64,000 nucleotides of DNA from Brevundimonas sp. (GCF_019636155.1 NZ_JAHBYB010000006.1:62001-126000), one strand, 5' to 3'. Positions 32,853 through 44,420 are shown, numbered from the stretch's first letter. Numbers and translations are program-made. The notes: generated from the letters alone by a model not told the origin.

Positions 32853-33097
32853 CAGTCCGCCCCGCTCAGCATGTGGCGCAGTTCGTCGGCGGCGCGCGAC
32901 AGGGCGTCGGACGCCTCGCGCCCCGCGGCCTCCAGTTCGGCGATGCGGGTGGCGGCGGCCGGGTCGTGGGCGGCGAACAGATCGTCTTCCGCCACGGTCG
33001 CGGCGGCGGACCGGGCCTTGATGTCCATCACCCGGCGTTCCAGCGCGGCCAGGGCGCGGTCGATCCTCTGTTTCGCGGCGGTCGTGGCGTCGGCCAT
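32852..33097 (-). CDS. DUF4164-type small coiled-coil protein
   Basis: 81 residues from the ATG of [20 protein letters not shown]. It is one long amphipathic helix ([36 protein letters not shown]), fitting the DUF4164 family found upstream of zapA in alphaproteobacteria; a ZapB-like partner role at the division ring is inferred. The stop overlaps the zapA ATG (TGATG), indicating coupled translation. Confidence 0.8.
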   Translation of the reverse strand: MADATTAAKQRIDRALAALERRVMDIKARSAAATVAEDDLFAAHDPAAATRIAELEAAGREASDALSRAADELRHMLSGAD

Positions 33098-33120
33098 CGG
33101 TCGCTTACCTCCAGAATCCG

Positions 33121-33166
33121 TATAGAACCCGCCCGCGCGCCGGGGTAAAGGCGGCGCGCCCCCTTT
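33121..33166 (+). promoter_or_regulatory. Possible tkt promoter with attenuator-like hairpin
   Basis: A TATAGA box at 33121 is followed by GCGCGCC / GGCGCGC pairing around a GGGGTAAA loop and then CCCTTTTT, an intrinsic-terminator shape inside the presumed tkt leader. It would end transcription before the tkt ATG unless melted. Divergent promoter elements of the DUF4164-zapA operon overlap the same stretch. Low confidence. Confidence 0.35.
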
Positions 33167-33192
33167 TTCCGTCGCCGTCCGAAGGTCCAGCC

Positions 33193-35190
33193 ATGACCCA
33201 AGCCGCCCCCGCATCCGAAAAGGCCACTCCGAAACAGATGGCCGACGCGATCCGCGTCCTGGCCATGGACGGGGTCGAAAAGGCCAACAGCGGGCATCCC
33301 GGCATGCCCATGGGCATGGCCGATGTGGCGACGGTGCTGTTCTCGAAATTCCTGAAGTTCGACGCCAGCCGCCCCGACTGGGCCGACCGCGACCGGTTCA
33401 TCCTGTCGGCGGGCCACGGCTCGATGCTGATCTACGCCCTGCTGCATCTGACCGGCTACAAGGCCGCGACCAAGGAACAGCTGTCCAGCTTCCGCCAGTG
33501 GGGATCGAAGACGGCGGGCCACCCGGAATACGGCCACATGCCGGGTGTCGAGACGACCACCGGACCTCTGGGCCAGGGCCTGGCCAACGCTGTCGGCTTC
33601 GCCATAGCCGAGCGGCATCTGGCGGCGCGCTATGGCGCCGATCTGGTCGATCACCGCACCTGGGTCATCGCCGGCGACGGCTGCCTGATGGAAGGGGTCA
33701 GCCAGGAGGCCATCACCCTGGCCGGGCGCTATAAGCTGGACCGGCTGACGGTGCTGTGGGACGACAATTCCATCACCATCGACGGCGCCGTCGGCCTGTC
33801 GGACGCCACCGATCAGAAGATGCGTTTCAAGGCCGCCGGCTGGGCCGTGAAGGCCGTCGACGGCCACGACATGAAGGCCGTCAAATCGGCCCTGCAGTGG
33901 GCGACGAAACAGGACAGGCCGACCCTGATCGCCTGCAAGACCCGCATCGGCCGCGGCGCCGCGACGATGGAAGGCAGCCACAAGACCCACGGCGCCGCCC
34001 TGGGCGCCGCCGAGATCGCCGCCACCCGCCTGGGCCTGGGTTGGACCCACGATCCGTTCGAACTGCCCGAGGCGGTCGAGAAGGCGTGGCGCAAGGTCGG
34101 GCGTCGCGGCGCCAAGCTGCGCAAGGCCTGGGAGGCGCGCCTGGCCGCCAGCGGCCAGGCCGCCGATTTCACCCGCGCCATGAAGGGCGACCTGCCCGCC
34201 GGCGCCTTCGACAGGCTGGACGCCAAGATCGCCGAACTGGTGGAGACGAAGCCGGCCCAGGCCACGCGCCAGTCGTCGGGCGCGGCCCTGGATGAGCTGT
34301 TCAGCGCCATCCCCGAGATGATCGGCGGCTCGGCCGACCTGACCGGCTCGAACAACACCTTCGTCAAGGGGACGCCGATCTTCGACGCGCCCGACTATGC
34401 GGGCCGCTATGTCAACTGGGGCATCCGCGAGCACGGCATGGCGGCGGCCATGAACGGCATGGCCCTGCACGGCGGGATCATCCCCTATGGCGGCACCTTC
34501 ATGGTGTTCTCGGACTACAGCCGTCCCTCGATCCGCCTCGCGGCCCTGATGGGGGTGCGGGCGATCCACGTCCTGACCCACGACAGCATCGGCCTGGGCG
34601 AAGACGGCCCGACGCACCAGCCGGTCGAGCATCTGGCCGCCCTGCGCGCCATTCCGAACCTGCTGGTCTTCCGCCCGGCCGACACGGTCGAGGCCATGGA
34701 GTGCTGGAAGCTGGCGCTGGAACACAAGACCGCGCCCTCGGCCCTGGCCCTGTCGCGCCAGAAGACGGCGGCGGTGCGCACCACGGCGGCGACCGAGAAC
34801 CTGTCGGCCCGCGGCGCCTATGAGCTGAAGGCGGCGTCGGGCGCCGCGAAGGTCACCCTGTTCGCCACCGGCACGGAGGTCCCCGTCGCCCTGAAAGCCG
34901 CCGAGACTCTGGAGGCCGAAGGGACGCCGACCCGCGTCGTCTCGGCCCCCTGCTTCGAACTGTTCGAGCAGCAGACGGCGAAATACCAGGCCAGCGTCAT
35001 CGGGCGCGGCACGGTGCGCGTCGCCGTCGAGGCCGCCATCCGCCAGGGCTGGGACCGTTTCATAGGCGAAGACGGGGGTTTTGTCGGCATGACCGGCTTT
35101 GGCGCCAGCGCCCCGGCCGACGTCCTTTACCGCGAGTTCGGCATCACGGCCGATGCGGTGGTCGCGGCGGCGAAAGCTCGCCTTTCCTGA
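33193..35190 (+). CDS. tkt: Transketolase
   Basis: 665 residues. Transfers two-carbon ketol units in the pentose phosphate pathway using thiamine diphosphate. [20 protein letters not shown], the ThDP motif [13 protein letters not shown]...WDDNSI, and the pyrimidine domain [10 protein letters not shown] and [15 protein letters not shown] are all present. Full length and intact. Divergent from the zapA operon. Confidence 0.98.
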   Translation: MTQAAPASEKATPKQMADAIRVLAMDGVEKANSGHPGMPMGMADVATVLFSKFLKFDASRPDWADRDRFILSAGHGSMLIYALLHLTGYKAATKEQLSSFRQWGSKTAGHPEYGHMPGVETTTGPLGQGLANAVGFAIAERHLAARYGADLVDHRTWVIAGDGCLMEGVSQEAITLAGRYKLDRLTVLWDDNSITIDGAVGLSDATDQKMRFKAAGWAVKAVDGHDMKAVKSALQWATKQDRPTLIACKTRIGRGAATMEGSHKTHGAALGAAEIAATRLGLGWTHDPFELPEAVEKAWRKVGRRGAKLRKAWEARLAASGQAADFTRAMKGDLPAGAFDRLDAKIAELVETKPAQATRQSSGAALDELFSAIPEMIGGSADLTGSNNTFVKGTPIFDAPDYAGRYVNWGIREHGMAAAMNGMALHGGIIPYGGTFMVFSDYSRPSIRLAALMGVRAIHVLTHDSIGLGEDGPTHQPVEHLAALRAIPNLLVFRPADTVEAMECWKLALEHKTAPSALALSRQKTAAVRTTAATENLSARGAYELKAASGAAKVTLFATGTEVPVALKAAETLEAEGTPTRVVSAPCFELFEQQTAKYQASVIGRGTVRVAVEAAIRQGWDRFIGEDGGFVGMTGFGASAPADVLYREFGITADAVVAAAKARLS

Positions 35191-35191
35191 A

Positions 35192-35349
35192 CCCTCTCCC
35201 GAGGGGAGAGGGAGGGGCCCGCTCGCGTTAGCGAGTGGGAGGGTGAGGGCGTCCGGCGTTTGACGTTTCGCACCGTAACCCCTCACCCTTTCGCGCAAGA
35301 ACGACGGCTACGCCGCCGTGCGCTCAAGCCCTCTCCCGCCGGGAGAGGG
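35192..35349. repeat. 158-bp hairpin-ended repeat element (CCCTCTCCC..GGGAGAGGG type)
   Basis: The ends are CCCTCTCCCGAGGGGAGAGG and CCCTCTCCCGCCGGGAGAGG, each a hairpin; together they form inverted repeats bracketing GAGGGTGAGGG / CCCTCACCC blocks. It fills the whole gap between tkt and purT, beginning two bases after the tkt stop and supplying the AG-rich leader of purT. Confidence 0.8.
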
Positions 35350-35363
35350 AAGTGGAGACGATG

Positions 35364-36557
35364 ATGAAACTCGGCGCCCCCCTCTCCGACACCGCCGTCC
35401 GCGTCATGCTTCTGGGCGCGGGCGAACTGGGCAAGGAGGTGGCCATCGAGTTGCAGCGCCTGGGCGCCGAGGTGATCGCGGTCGATCGCTACGCCAACGC
35501 CCCAGCCATGCAGGTGGCGCATCGCTGCCATGTCATCCCCATGACCGATCCCCAGGTGCTGAACGGCGTCATCCTGGCCGAGGCGCCGCACATCATCGTG
35601 CCCGAGATCGAGGCCATCGCCACCGAGGTTCTGGCGGGGATCGAGGCGGCCGGGCCGGCCACCGTCATTCCCACTGCCCGGGCGACCCAGCTGACCATGA
35701 ACCGCGAGGGCATCCGTCGTCTGGCGGCGGAAGACCTGGGCCTGCCGACCAGCCCCTATGCCTTCGTCGGCTCGGCCGCCGAACTGGCCGAGGCGGCGCA
35801 GCGGATCGGCCTGCCGGTCTTCGTCAAGCCGGTCATGTCCTCATCGGGCAAGGGCCAGAGCGTCGTCGAGGCTCTGGACGAGGCGCCCAACGCCTGGGCC
35901 TACGCCCAGTCCGGCGGCCGGGTCGAGACGACGCGGGTGATCGTGGAGGGCCGGATCGATTTCGATTTCGAGATCACCCTGCTGACCGTGCGCTCGATGC
36001 GCGACGGCGCGGTGGTCACCGACTTCTGCGACCCCATCGGCCACCGTCAGGAACGCGGCGACTATGTCGAAAGCTGGCAGCCCCAGGCCATGTCAGCCGC
36101 CGCCCTGGCCCGCGCGCAGGAGATCGCCGGAAAGGTCACCGATGCCCTGGGCGGCCTGGGCGTCTTCGGCGTCGAACTGTTCGTGAAGGGCGATGACGTC
36201 TGGTTCTCGGAGGTGTCGCCGCGCCCGCACGACACCGGCCTGGTCACCCTGGCCAGCCAGACGATGAGCGAATTCGCCCTGCACGCCCGCGCCATCCTGG
36301 GCCTGCCCGTCGATGTTGCGCGCCGCGACACAGCCGCCAGCGCCGTCATCTATGGCGGGCTGGAGGGGACGGGCTTCGTCTTCGAGGGCGTGGCCCAGGC
36401 CCTGTCGGTCCCGACCGCCGACCTGCGACTGTTCGGCAAGCCGGAAAGTTTCGAACGCCGCCGCATGGGGGTGGCGACCGCCCGTGGCGACACGGTCGAT
36501 CAGGCGCGCGAGCGGGCGCGCCAGGCGGCCGGGCGGGTGCGGGTCGTCACCGGTTAG
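35364..36557 (+). CDS. purT: Formate-dependent phosphoribosylglycinamide formyltransferase
   Basis: PurT makes FGAR from GAR using formate and ATP, an alternative to folate-dependent PurN. 397 residues from the ATG of [20 protein letters not shown] (adjacent upstream ATG and a GTG are also possible; GGAG lies six bases before the chosen one). Family blocks: [31 protein letters not shown], the ATP-grasp [14 protein letters not shown], and [19 protein letters not shown]. Sixth pur gene of the window. Confidence 0.96.
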   Translation: MKLGAPLSDTAVRVMLLGAGELGKEVAIELQRLGAEVIAVDRYANAPAMQVAHRCHVIPMTDPQVLNGVILAEAPHIIVPEIEAIATEVLAGIEAAGPATVIPTARATQLTMNREGIRRLAAEDLGLPTSPYAFVGSAAELAEAAQRIGLPVFVKPVMSSSGKGQSVVEALDEAPNAWAYAQSGGRVETTRVIVEGRIDFDFEITLLTVRSMRDGAVVTDFCDPIGHRQERGDYVESWQPQAMSAAALARAQEIAGKVTDALGGLGVFGVELFVKGDDVWFSEVSPRPHDTGLVTLASQTMSEFALHARAILGLPVDVARRDTAASAVIYGGLEGTGFVFEGVAQALSVPTADLRLFGKPESFERRRMGVATARGDTVDQARERARQAAGRVRVVTG

Positions 36558-37777
36558 GAGCGCGCCAGCAGTTCGATCGCCGCTTCCAGCTGCGGATCCC
36601 GACCTTCGCGGCGGTCCTGGATCGAGCGGGGGACCACGGCGTCGGGCGTCACCCCCGTCTTCTCCAGCCGCGCCCCGTCGCGCATCACCAGGTCGGCGCG
36701 GCTGAGCGTCAGCCGCCCGCCGTCCGGCAGGTCGGTGTCCTGCGAGATCAGCACCGCCCCGGCCGTCTTCTCCCCCACCACCACGGCGCGGTTGAACTGT
36801 TGCAGGGCGGCGGGGGTCAGTTCGGCCGCGCTGCGGCTGGCGCCGTCGACCAGGACGGCGAGATCGTTGGTCAGGGGCGCATCACGACCGCCGCAGCCCG
36901 ACTGGGCGCGCAGCACCACGACCCGGCCGTTGCGGCCCGTCCGCCGGGCCCATTCCTGGCCGCGCGGCAGGAAGCAGGCCAGCACCGCCTCCACCTCGTT
37001 CAGCCGCCCGCCGGGGTTGCTGCGCAGGTCCAGGACGATGTCCGTCTCGGGCGCCACGTCGCGCAGCTGTTCGGCCACCCAGCGGCCCAGGCCCGCCTCG
37101 AACCCTTCGGCCCTCAGCACCACCACCCCCGGCCGCGACCGGTCGGCCGAGAAGGCCGGGATCGGCTCCATGACGCGGGGAACGACCACGGTTTCGCGCT
37201 CGGCGCCGGCGTCGTCGATCAGGCTGAGCCGCACCTCCCGCCCCTCGACCACGTCGAAATCCGGCCCCCAGTCCTGGCCGTCGATGGCCCGCAGCCGCCA
37301 GCCCAGGCCGATGCCGGCCTCGTCGGCGGGCGAACCGGCGCGGACCTGTTCGACGCGATAGGTGGCGTCCGCCTCGCGCGCCAGGGTGAAGCCGATCACC
37401 GCCCGGCGCTGGCGCAGCGCCTCCTGACGGCGCACCCCCGCCGGAGGCTGGGCGCCCGCATGGTCGTCGTCCAGAAGATCGAGCATGCCGGACAGGGCGC
37501 GGTACAGCTGGCGCTCGTCCTGGGCGGCCAGGGCCCGGGGCCGCCAGGTCTCGCGCGCGGCGCGCCAGTCCACCCCGTGCAGGCCGGGGTCGTAATAGGC
37601 GCGCCGGACCTCCTCCCAGACGGCGTCGAACACCCGCTGGTTCATCCGCGCCCGGTCGGCGGCGGCGGCGGGCGCGGCGGAAACGGGCGCTTCCGGCGGT
37701 CGGGCCAGGGCGGGGGCGGGGGCGCCCAGGCCCAGAAGAACCAGGGGCAGGACAAGGCTGGACGGCAGGCGGATCAT
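36554..37777 (-). CDS. Exported S41-family peptidase (C-terminal-processing protease type)
   Basis: 407 residues. The signal peptide [20 protein letters not shown] is followed by a helical N-terminal domain ([20 protein letters not shown]), a PDZ domain ([20 protein letters not shown]) and the peptidase core with [17 protein letters not shown]. The catalytic dyad is Ser316 in [13 protein letters not shown] and Lys337 in [11 protein letters not shown]. It acts in the periplasm on exposed C-termini; the substrate is unknown. The stop overlaps the purT stop. Confidence 0.9.
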   Translation of the reverse strand: MIRLPSSLVLPLVLLGLGAPAPALARPPEAPVSAAPAAAADRARMNQRVFDAVWEEVRRAYYDPGLHGVDWRAARETWRPRALAAQDERQLYRALSGMLDLLDDDHAGAQPPAGVRRQEALRQRRAVIGFTLAREADATYRVEQVRAGSPADEAGIGLGWRLRAIDGQDWGPDFDVVEGREVRLSLIDDAGAERETVVVPRVMEPIPAFSADRSRPGVVVLRAEGFEAGLGRWVAEQLRDVAPETDIVLDLRSNPGGRLNEVEAVLACFLPRGQEWARRTGRNGRVVVLRAQSGCGGRDAPLTNDLAVLVDGASRSAAELTPAALQQFNRAVVVGEKTAGAVLISQDTDLPDGGRLTLSRADLVMRDGARLEKTGVTPDAVVPRSIQDRREGRDPQLEAAIELLARS

Positions 37778-37834
37778 GACCGCCACTAAGGACATCTTTG
37801 CACGGCGCGGCAATTCACGATCACGACGGCCGGG

Positions 37835-38617
37835 TCACCCCAGGGCGATGTCCAGGAACATCATCCCGACCAGGCCGATCATCAGGCCGACCATGGAGCG
37901 TTCGTCCCCGGCGTTGCTGCGGGTCTCGGGAATGATCTCGGCGGCTACGACATAGATCATCGCCCCCGCCGCCAGCCCCAGGCCCCAGGGCAACAGCGCC
38001 GGCAGCAGGGCGACCAGGCCCGCGCCGATCAGCCCCCCCACCGGCTCGACCAGGCCCGAGGCCAGGGCGGCGGCGAAGGCGGCCCGCCGGCCCCAGCCCA
38101 GGGCGCCCATTGCGGCGGCCACGGCCAGGCCCTCGGGCATGTTCTGGATGCCGATGCCCAGGGCCGTCGACAGGCCCTGGCTCATGTCGCCGCCGCCGAA
38201 GGCGAAGCCGACCGCCGCGCCCTCTGGGAAGTTGTGCAGGGTGATGGCGAAGACGAACAGCCAGATGCGCCGGGCCAGATCCTTGGACCCTGCCGGGCCG
38301 ATGGCCAGCATGTCGACCGGGGCGAACCGGTTCAGCAGCCCTACCGCGACGGCGCCCAGCAGCACCGCGACGGCCATGACCCCGGCGGCCATGGCGCGGC
38401 CCGTCCCATGATCTTCCAGCACTCCGACGCCGGGGATGATCAGCGAGAAGAACGAAGCCGCCAGCATGACCCCGGCGGCGAAGCCCAGAAGCACGCTCTC
38501 GGTCTGTTTCGACGGGGTCCGCATGAACAGCAGCGGCAGGGCGCCCACGGCGGTCATCAGACCGGCGACCAGACTGCCCAGGGCGCCGGCGGCGATGGGA
38601 GAGAGTTGATCCAACAT
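37835..38617 (-). CDS. ZIP-family divalent metal transporter
   Basis: 260 residues with about eight hydrophobic spans. The metal-site helices carry [15 protein letters not shown] (TM4) and [18 protein letters not shown] (TM5, where the usual His is Gln-Asn), then [20 protein letters not shown]. This is the ZupT/GufA-like branch, which brings zinc or other divalent metals into the cytoplasm. The start at [14 protein letters not shown] is chosen because upstream codons in the same frame overlap proB and match nothing. It is divergent from proB. Confidence 0.92.
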   Translation of the reverse strand: MLDQLSPIAAGALGSLVAGLMTAVGALPLLFMRTPSKQTESVLLGFAAGVMLAASFFSLIIPGVGVLEDHGTGRAMAAGVMAVAVLLGAVAVGLLNRFAPVDMLAIGPAGSKDLARRIWLFVFAITLHNFPEGAAVGFAFGGGDMSQGLSTALGIGIQNMPEGLAVAAAMGALGWGRRAAFAAALASGLVEPVGGLIGAGLVALLPALLPWGLGLAAGAMIYVVAAEIIPETRSNAGDERSMVGLMIGLVGMMFLDIALG

Positions 38618-38693
38618 CCCGCCCTGTTTGGAGCGCGGCCGGCGTCCCGGCAAGGCGCTTTCGTTTCCCCGGGCGCGGCCGTATGGAGAAGCC

Positions 38694-39851
38694 GTGTCCG
38701 ACGCCCCTGCCCTCCCCCAGCGGCCCGGCGCCGCTTCGGCCCTGGCCGGGGCGCGGCGCATCGTGGTCAAGATCGGCTCGGCCCTGTTGATCCAGGGCCA
38801 GGCGCGCGGGGTGGCGCGCGACTGGCTGGCCGCCCTGGCCGCCGACATCGCCGCCCTTAGGGCCGAGGGCCGCCAGGTCATCGTCGTCTCGTCCGGCGCC
38901 GTGGCCCTGGGGCGCGGACGGCTGGGCGTCGCCGCAGGAGGCCTGGAGGACAAACAGGCCGCCGCCGCCGTGGGCCAGTCCCTGCTGATGCACGCCTGGG
39001 AAGAGGCGCTGGTGCCACACGGCCTGGTGGCGGCGCAGATCCTGCTGACCCGCGACGATACCGAGCGGCGGCGTCGCTGGCTGAACGCCCGGGCCACGGT
39101 CGACGCCCTGCTGGGGCACGGCGTCGTCCCGGTGGTCAATGAGAACGACACGGTGGCGACCGAGGAAATCCGCTATGGCGACAACGACCGGCTGGCGGCG
39201 CGCGCGGCCCAGTTGGCGCGGGCGGACCTGCTGGTGCTGCTGTCCGACGTGGACGGTCTCTACAGCGCCGATCCGCGCCACGATCCCGCCGCCCGCCATC
39301 TGCCCGTGGTCGAAAGCCTGGGGCCCGAGGTCCTTGCCATGGCCGGCGGGGCGAACGCGGGCGCCGGGGTTGGCACGGGCGGCATGGCGACCAAGCTGGC
39401 GGCGGCCCAGATCGCCCGCTCGGCCGGGTGCGCCACCGTCATCGCCTCGGGCCTGGCGCCCCATCCGTTGAAGGCGGTGGCCGAAGGGGCGGCGGCAACC
39501 CTGATCACCGCCCCGTCCGGCCCGATGCAGGCCTACAAACAGTGGATCGCGGGCAGTCTGGCGCCGGCCGGGACCCTGGTGCTGGACGCCGGCGCCGCCC
39601 AGGCCCTGGCCAGCGGCAAGAGCCTGCTGCCCAGCGGGATCACGGCGGTGCAGGGCGGGTTCGAGAAGGGTGACTGCGTGCGCCTGAGCGGCCCTGACGG
39701 CGCGGCCCTGGGCGTCGGGCTGGCGGCCTATCCGGCCGAGGACATGGCCCGCATACGCGGCCGCCGCAGCGACGAGATCGAGGCGATGCTGGGCTATCGC
39801 GGCCCGGCCGTGGCGATCCACCGCGACGACATGGTTCTGGAGGCCCGATGA
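38694..39851 (+). CDS. proB: Glutamate 5-kinase
   Basis: First step of proline synthesis. 385 residues from a GTG with GGAG six bases before. The amino-acid-kinase domain starts [13 protein letters not shown] and [17 protein letters not shown] and has [20 protein letters not shown]; the C-terminal PUA domain (about 290-385) contains [19 protein letters not shown]. An in-frame ATG further upstream lies before the Shine-Dalgarno and would add unsupported sequence. The stop overlaps the proA ATG (ATGA). Confidence 0.95.
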   Translation: MSDAPALPQRPGAASALAGARRIVVKIGSALLIQGQARGVARDWLAALAADIAALRAEGRQVIVVSSGAVALGRGRLGVAAGGLEDKQAAAAVGQSLLMHAWEEALVPHGLVAAQILLTRDDTERRRRWLNARATVDALLGHGVVPVVNENDTVATEEIRYGDNDRLAARAAQLARADLLVLLSDVDGLYSADPRHDPAARHLPVVESLGPEVLAMAGGANAGAGVGTGGMATKLAAAQIARSAGCATVIASGLAPHPLKAVAEGAAATLITAPSGPMQAYKQWIAGSLAPAGTLVLDAGAAQALASGKSLLPSGITAVQGGFEKGDCVRLSGPDGAALGVGLAAYPAEDMARIRGRRSDEIEAMLGYRGPAVAIHRDDMVLEAR

Positions 39852-41110
39852 GCGATCTGCACGACCGGATGCTGGACATCGGCCGCCGCGCCCGCGCCGC
39901 CGCCCACGCCCTTGCCCAGGCGCCGGCCCAGGCGCGCACCGAGGCCCTGACGGCCCTGTCCCGGGGTCTGGCCGAGGCCCAGGACGCCATCCTCGCGGCC
40001 AACGCCCGCGACATCGCCGCCGCGCGCGACGCCGGTCTGTCGGAGGCCCTGATCGACCGCCTGGCCCTGACGCCCGCGCGGGTCCAGGCCATGGCCGAGG
40101 CTGTGGCGACCATCGCCGACGTGGCGGACCCCCTGGGCGCCGAACTGGCCCGCTGGACCCCCGCCAACGGCCTGGACATCGCGCGGGTCCGCACCCCCAT
40201 CGGGGTGCTGGGCGTCATTTACGAAAGCCGGCCCAATGTCACCGCCGACGCCGCCGCCCTGTGCATCCGGTCGGGCAACGCGGCCATCCTGCGCTGCGGC
40301 TCGGACTGCCTGCAGTCGTCCCTGGCCATCGCCCAGGTAGTGGGCCAGGCCCTGTCGGCCGCCGGCCTGCCCGCCGATGCAATCCAGCTGATCGCCACGC
40401 CCGACCGCGCCGCCGTGGGCCATCTGCTGTCCGGACTGGAGGGGACGGTGGACCTGCTGATCCCGCGCGGGGGCAAGAGCCTGGTCGCGCGGGTCCAGGC
40501 CGAAGCGCGGGCGCCGGTCCTGGGTCATCTGGAAGGTCTGTGCCACACCTATCTGCACCAGGGCGCCGATCTGGACGTGGCCCGGCAGGTGGTGCTGAAC
40601 GCCAAGATGCGGCGCGTCTCGGTCTGCGGGGCGACCGAGACCCTGCTGGTCGATCGCGCGGGCGCCGAGCGCCTGCTGCCGCCGGTCGCCGCCGACCTGA
40701 TGGCCGCCGGTTGCGAACTGCGCGGCGACCCCGCCGCCCGCGCCCTGGTCCCCGGCATGGCCGAGGCGACCGAGGCCGACTGGACCACCGAATACCTGGC
40801 GCCGATCCTGTCGGTTCGCATCGTCGAGGATCTGAACGGGGCGGTCGATCACATCCGCCGCCATGGTTCGGGCCACACCGAGGCCATCATCACCGCCGAC
40901 GCCGACGCGGCCGAGCGGTTCGCGGCGGTGGTCGACAGCGCCATCGTCCTGGTCAACGCCTCGACCCAGTTCGCCGACGGCGGAGAGTTCGGCTTCGGCG
41001 GCGAGATCGGCATCTCCACCTCGCGCCTGCACGCCCGCGGCCCGGTGGGGGCCGAGCAACTGACCACTTACAAATACGTCGTGCGCGGCCAGGGCCAGAC
41101 GCGGCCCTGA
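39848..41110 (+). CDS. proA: Gamma-glutamyl phosphate reductase
   Basis: 420 residues; NADPH-dependent reduction of gamma-glutamyl phosphate to the semialdehyde, working with ProB on an unstable intermediate, which fits the overlapping genes. Aldehyde-dehydrogenase fold with [40 protein letters not shown], the active-site Cys in [16 protein letters not shown], and [19 protein letters not shown]. Complete. Confidence 0.97.
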   Translation: MSDLHDRMLDIGRRARAAAHALAQAPAQARTEALTALSRGLAEAQDAILAANARDIAAARDAGLSEALIDRLALTPARVQAMAEAVATIADVADPLGAELARWTPANGLDIARVRTPIGVLGVIYESRPNVTADAAALCIRSGNAAILRCGSDCLQSSLAIAQVVGQALSAAGLPADAIQLIATPDRAAVGHLLSGLEGTVDLLIPRGGKSLVARVQAEARAPVLGHLEGLCHTYLHQGADLDVARQVVLNAKMRRVSVCGATETLLVDRAGAERLLPPVAADLMAAGCELRGDPAARALVPGMAEATEADWTTEYLAPILSVRIVEDLNGAVDHIRRHGSGHTEAIITADADAAERFAAVVDSAIVLVNASTQFADGGEFGFGGEIGISTSRLHARGPVGAEQLTTYKYVVRGQGQTRP

Positions 41111-41148
41111 CAGGCTGAGCCATTCCGCGTCTGGCGCGTTCAGCCGCC

Positions 41149-43698
41149 ATGCGCGGCGAACTGAAGACCTACCAGGCCAAGCGGAATTTCTCCGCCACTC
41201 CGGAGCCGAAGGGCGTCAAGGAGAAGGGCCGCCGGGGCAAGGGCCTGCGCTTCCTGATCCAGCGTCATGCGGCGACGCGGCTGCATTATGATTTCCGCAT
41301 CGAGCATGACGGGGTGCTGAAGTCCTGGGCCATAACCAAGGCGCCGTCGCGCGACCCGGCCGTCAAGCGGCTGGCGGTCGAGGTCGAGGATCACCCGATC
41401 AGCTATGGCGGGTTCGAGGGGACGATCCCCTCCGGCAACTACGGCGCCGGAACGGTGCAGATGTGGGATGCGGGAACCTGGGAGCCGCAGGAGCCCGATC
41501 TCGACGCCGCCTTCGCCCGGGGCCAGATCAAGATGGTCCTGCATGGCGAGAGGCTGCAGGGCAAATGGGCCCTGATCCGCCTGAAGGCCGACCGCGGCAA
41601 GCCGTCCAAGCGTAACAATTGGCTGCTGATCAAGGAGAGGGACGAGCACGCCGTCGCCGGCGAGGGCGACGCGAACATGGAGATCGACGCCTCGGTCACC
41701 ACCGGCCGCACCCTGGCGGAGATCGCCGACGGCAAACGCCAGTGGACCGCCTCCAGGCCCGTCGCCCGCAAGGGGCCCTCCAGGCCGAAGCCGACCAAGG
41801 CCCAGGCCGCGACGGCGAAGAAGCCCCACGCCTTCGTGCCCATCCAGCTGTGCAAGCTGGCCGACCATCCGCCGCCCGGCGCCGGCTGGGCGCACGAGAT
41901 CAAGTTCGACGGCTATCGCATCCAGATCGCGGTCGGCGGCGGCAGGGCGACCCTGCGGACACGCAAGGGGCTGGACTGGTCCGACAAATTCCCGGCCCTG
42001 GCCGAACAGGCCGCGGACTGGCCCGACGCCGTGGTCGACGGCGAACTGTGCGCCCTGAACGCCGACCATGCGCCGGACTTCTCGGCCCTTCAGGCGGCGA
42101 TCTCGGAAGCCCGCACCGAAGACCTGATCTATTTCGCCTTCGACCTTCTGTTCGAGGGCGCCGAGGACCTGCGCGACCTGCCCCTGTCGCATCGCAAGGC
42201 GCGGCTCCAGGCCTGGTGCGATCGCGTCGGCAAGGCCGGCCCCAGCCTGCGCTATGTCGAGCATTTCGCCACCACCGGCCAGGCCGTGCTGGACAGCGCC
42301 TGCCGCATGGACCTGGAAGGCGTCATCTCCAAGAAGCTGGACGCCCCCTATCGCGCCGGTCGCGGCCCGACCTGGATCAAGTCCAAATGCCGGGGCCGGG
42401 ACGAGGTGGTCATCGGAGGCTGGTCATCCGAGGGCGGGGCGCGGCTGCGCTCCCTGCTGGTCGGAGTGCGCGGCAAGGGCGGCCTGACCTATCAGGGCAA
42501 GGTCGGAACCGGCTTCTCGGCGACCCTGGCCAAGCCCCTGATCACGGCGCTGAAGGCCCAGGCCAGCGATGACAATCCCTTCGCCGGCAAGAGCCGGCCG
42601 AAAGGCGGTCGGGACATCCACTGGGTCAGACCCGTCCTGGTGGCCGAGATCGAGCACGCCGGCCTGACCGAGGGCGGCTCGGTCCGGCACGCCGCCTACA
42701 TGGGCCTACGCGAGGACAAGACGGCCGCCGAGGTCACCCAGCCGCCCCAGCCTCCGGCCTCGACGGTCAAGGCGCCGGCACGATCGCCCGACGCCAAGAA
42801 CAAGCTGATCGTCGCCGGGGTCACCCTGTCCAACCCCGACAAGGTGCTGTGGCCGGCCCAGGATGGCCACCCCGCCGTGACCAAGGCCGATCTGGCCCGA
42901 TATTACGAAATGGCCGCGCCGCGCCTGTTGCCTCATGTGGCGGATCGGCCGGTGTCGATCATCCGGGCGCCGGAGGGGATCGGCGGCGAGCGCTTCTTTC
43001 AGCGCCACGCCATGCGGGGCCACAACCCGCGTCTGAAGCTGATCGATGTGAAGGAACGTAAGCCCTATGTCGGGGTCTCGGACGTCGGCGGCCTGGTCGC
43101 CATCGGACAGTCCGGCGGACTGGAGCTGCACCCCTGGGGCGCGCGGCCGGACGATCCGGAAACGCCCGAACAGATCACCTTCGACCTGGACCCGGACGAG
43201 GGCCTGGACTTCGCCGACGTCATCGCCGCGGCCCGGCTGGTGAAGGCCGAACTGGAGGAGCTGGGCCTCAAACCCTTCGTCAAGACGACGGGCGGCAAGG
43301 GGCTGCATGTGGTGGTCCCGATCCGATCCGACGCCCGCAGCCGCATCGAATGGGACCAGGCCAAGGCCTTCGCCAAGGCCGTCTCTGAACGGGTTCGCGT
43401 CGCCCATCCGGACCGGTTCACCACCACCCTGGCCAAGAAGGCGCGGGGCGGGAAGATCTTCCTGGACTATCTGCGCAACGGCCGCATGGCGACGGCCGTC
43501 GCTCCCTGGTCGCCCCGCGCCCGCCCTGGCGCGACCATCGCCTTTCCGCTCAGCTGGACCCAGGTGAAGGCGGGCCTGAACCCCAGGGCCTTCACCGTGC
43601 ACACGGCGCCCGCCCTGCTGAAAAAGCCTGACCCCTGGAAAGATTTCCGCGCCTCGGCCGTCAGCCTGAAGCCCATCCTGAAGACGCTGGGCCTCTAG
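41149..43698 (+). CDS. ligD: ATP-dependent DNA ligase D (non-homologous end joining)
   Basis: 849 residues with the three LigD domains in the order phosphoesterase, ligase, polymerase. The phosphoesterase (about 1-175) has FLIQRHAATRLHYDFRIEHD and EGTIPSGNYGAGTV. The ligase (about 215-535) has the nucleotidyl-lysine Lys252 in HEIKFDGYRIQIA. The polymerase/primase domain (about 550-849) has FDLDPDEGLDFADV and TTGGKGLHVVVPI. It processes and seals double-strand breaks bound by Ku. The ku gene lies 2.5 kb downstream on the other strand, separated by an ABC exporter and a regulator pair. Confidence 0.96.
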   Translation: MRGELKTYQAKRNFSATPEPKGVKEKGRRGKGLRFLIQRHAATRLHYDFRIEHDGVLKSWAITKAPSRDPAVKRLAVEVEDHPISYGGFEGTIPSGNYGAGTVQMWDAGTWEPQEPDLDAAFARGQIKMVLHGERLQGKWALIRLKADRGKPSKRNNWLLIKERDEHAVAGEGDANMEIDASVTTGRTLAEIADGKRQWTASRPVARKGPSRPKPTKAQAATAKKPHAFVPIQLCKLADHPPPGAGWAHEIKFDGYRIQIAVGGGRATLRTRKGLDWSDKFPALAEQAADWPDAVVDGELCALNADHAPDFSALQAAISEARTEDLIYFAFDLLFEGAEDLRDLPLSHRKARLQAWCDRVGKAGPSLRYVEHFATTGQAVLDSACRMDLEGVISKKLDAPYRAGRGPTWIKSKCRGRDEVVIGGWSSEGGARLRSLLVGVRGKGGLTYQGKVGTGFSATLAKPLITALKAQASDDNPFAGKSRPKGGRDIHWVRPVLVAEIEHAGLTEGGSVRHAAYMGLREDKTAAEVTQPPQPPASTVKAPARSPDAKNKLIVAGVTLSNPDKVLWPAQDGHPAVTKADLARYYEMAAPRLLPHVADRPVSIIRAPEGIGGERFFQRHAMRGHNPRLKLIDVKERKPYVGVSDVGGLVAIGQSGGLELHPWGARPDDPETPEQITFDLDPDEGLDFADVIAAARLVKAELEELGLKPFVKTTGGKGLHVVVPIRSDARSRIEWDQAKAFAKAVSERVRVAHPDRFTTTLAKKARGGKIFLDYLRNGRMATAVAPWSPRARPGATIAFPLSWTQVKAGLNPRAFTVHTAPALLKKPDPWKDFRASAVSLKPILKTLGL

Positions 43699-44420
43699 CG
43701 CACCTCTCTGCGGCTCAGGCTGACCAGCATCAGCACCAGGACCGCAAGCCCTCCGACGCAGCCCAGGCCCAGGGCCGTCTGGACGCGCCACGGCTCGGAC
43801 GCAAGCATGTTCACCGGCATCTGCCAGGGCAGGAAGACCCCCTGTTTGGCCGAGGTGGCGACCACGGCGAAGAAGGTCCCGCCGATCCCCACCGACAGCG
43901 CCGGCACGAAGCTGTGGAACCGCAGGGCGACCCACAGCTGGATGGCGATCAGCATCAGGGCCGCCAGATACATCCGCCCCAGCACCCCGGCCTGATGACC
44001 CCAGTCGACGACGCCGGTCGGCCGGATCCCCGGCTGGATCGCGGACCCCGCCTGCAGCGCGGCCCAGCTCAGCGTCGGGACCGCGACGGACATCAGAGCG
44101 ACCAGGGCCAGGACGCCGACCGCCTTGGCCGCATACAGCCGCCAGCGCGGAACCGGCAGGGCCCGCAGATGATCCCAGGTCCGCGGTCCATGCTCCATGT
44201 GCGCGACCAGGGCGGTCAGGGCCGTCACGCTCATGGGCAGCATGAAGAAGGCCCAGATTCCGGCCGAGGACGTCAGCCAGACGTCCCACGATCCGGGCGT
44301 CTTCATCCGCAGGGCGTTGAAAAAGGTGAACAGGGCGATCAGCCCGGGCGCCAGCAGGGCCACGACCAACGCGAGGGACCGCTTCAGCTTGACGAATTCG
44401 ACATGGAGGGGGGCCAGCAT
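43695..44420 (-). CDS. ABC-2 type transporter permease
   Basis: 241 residues with six hydrophobic spans (LALVVALLAPGLIALFTFFN, AGIWAFFMLPMSVTALTALV, VGVLALVALMSVAVPTLSW, LAALMLIAIQLWVALRFH, LSVGIGGTFFAVVATSA, LGCVGGLAVLVLMLVSLS). The LEHGPRTWDHLRALPVPR loop resembles permeases of the lantibiotic-immunity/bacitracin type. Its ATG overlaps the stop of the ATPase gene, so the two form one exporter. The cargo is unknown; there is no peptide gene beside it. Its stop touches the ligD stop. Confidence 0.87.
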   Translation of the reverse strand: MLAPLHVEFVKLKRSLALVVALLAPGLIALFTFFNALRMKTPGSWDVWLTSSAGIWAFFMLPMSVTALTALVAHMEHGPRTWDHLRALPVPRWRLYAAKAVGVLALVALMSVAVPTLSWAALQAGSAIQPGIRPTGVVDWGHQAGVLGRMYLAALMLIAIQLWVALRFHSFVPALSVGIGGTFFAVVATSAKQGVFLPWQMPVNMLASEPWRVQTALGLGCVGGLAVLVLMLVSLSRREVR

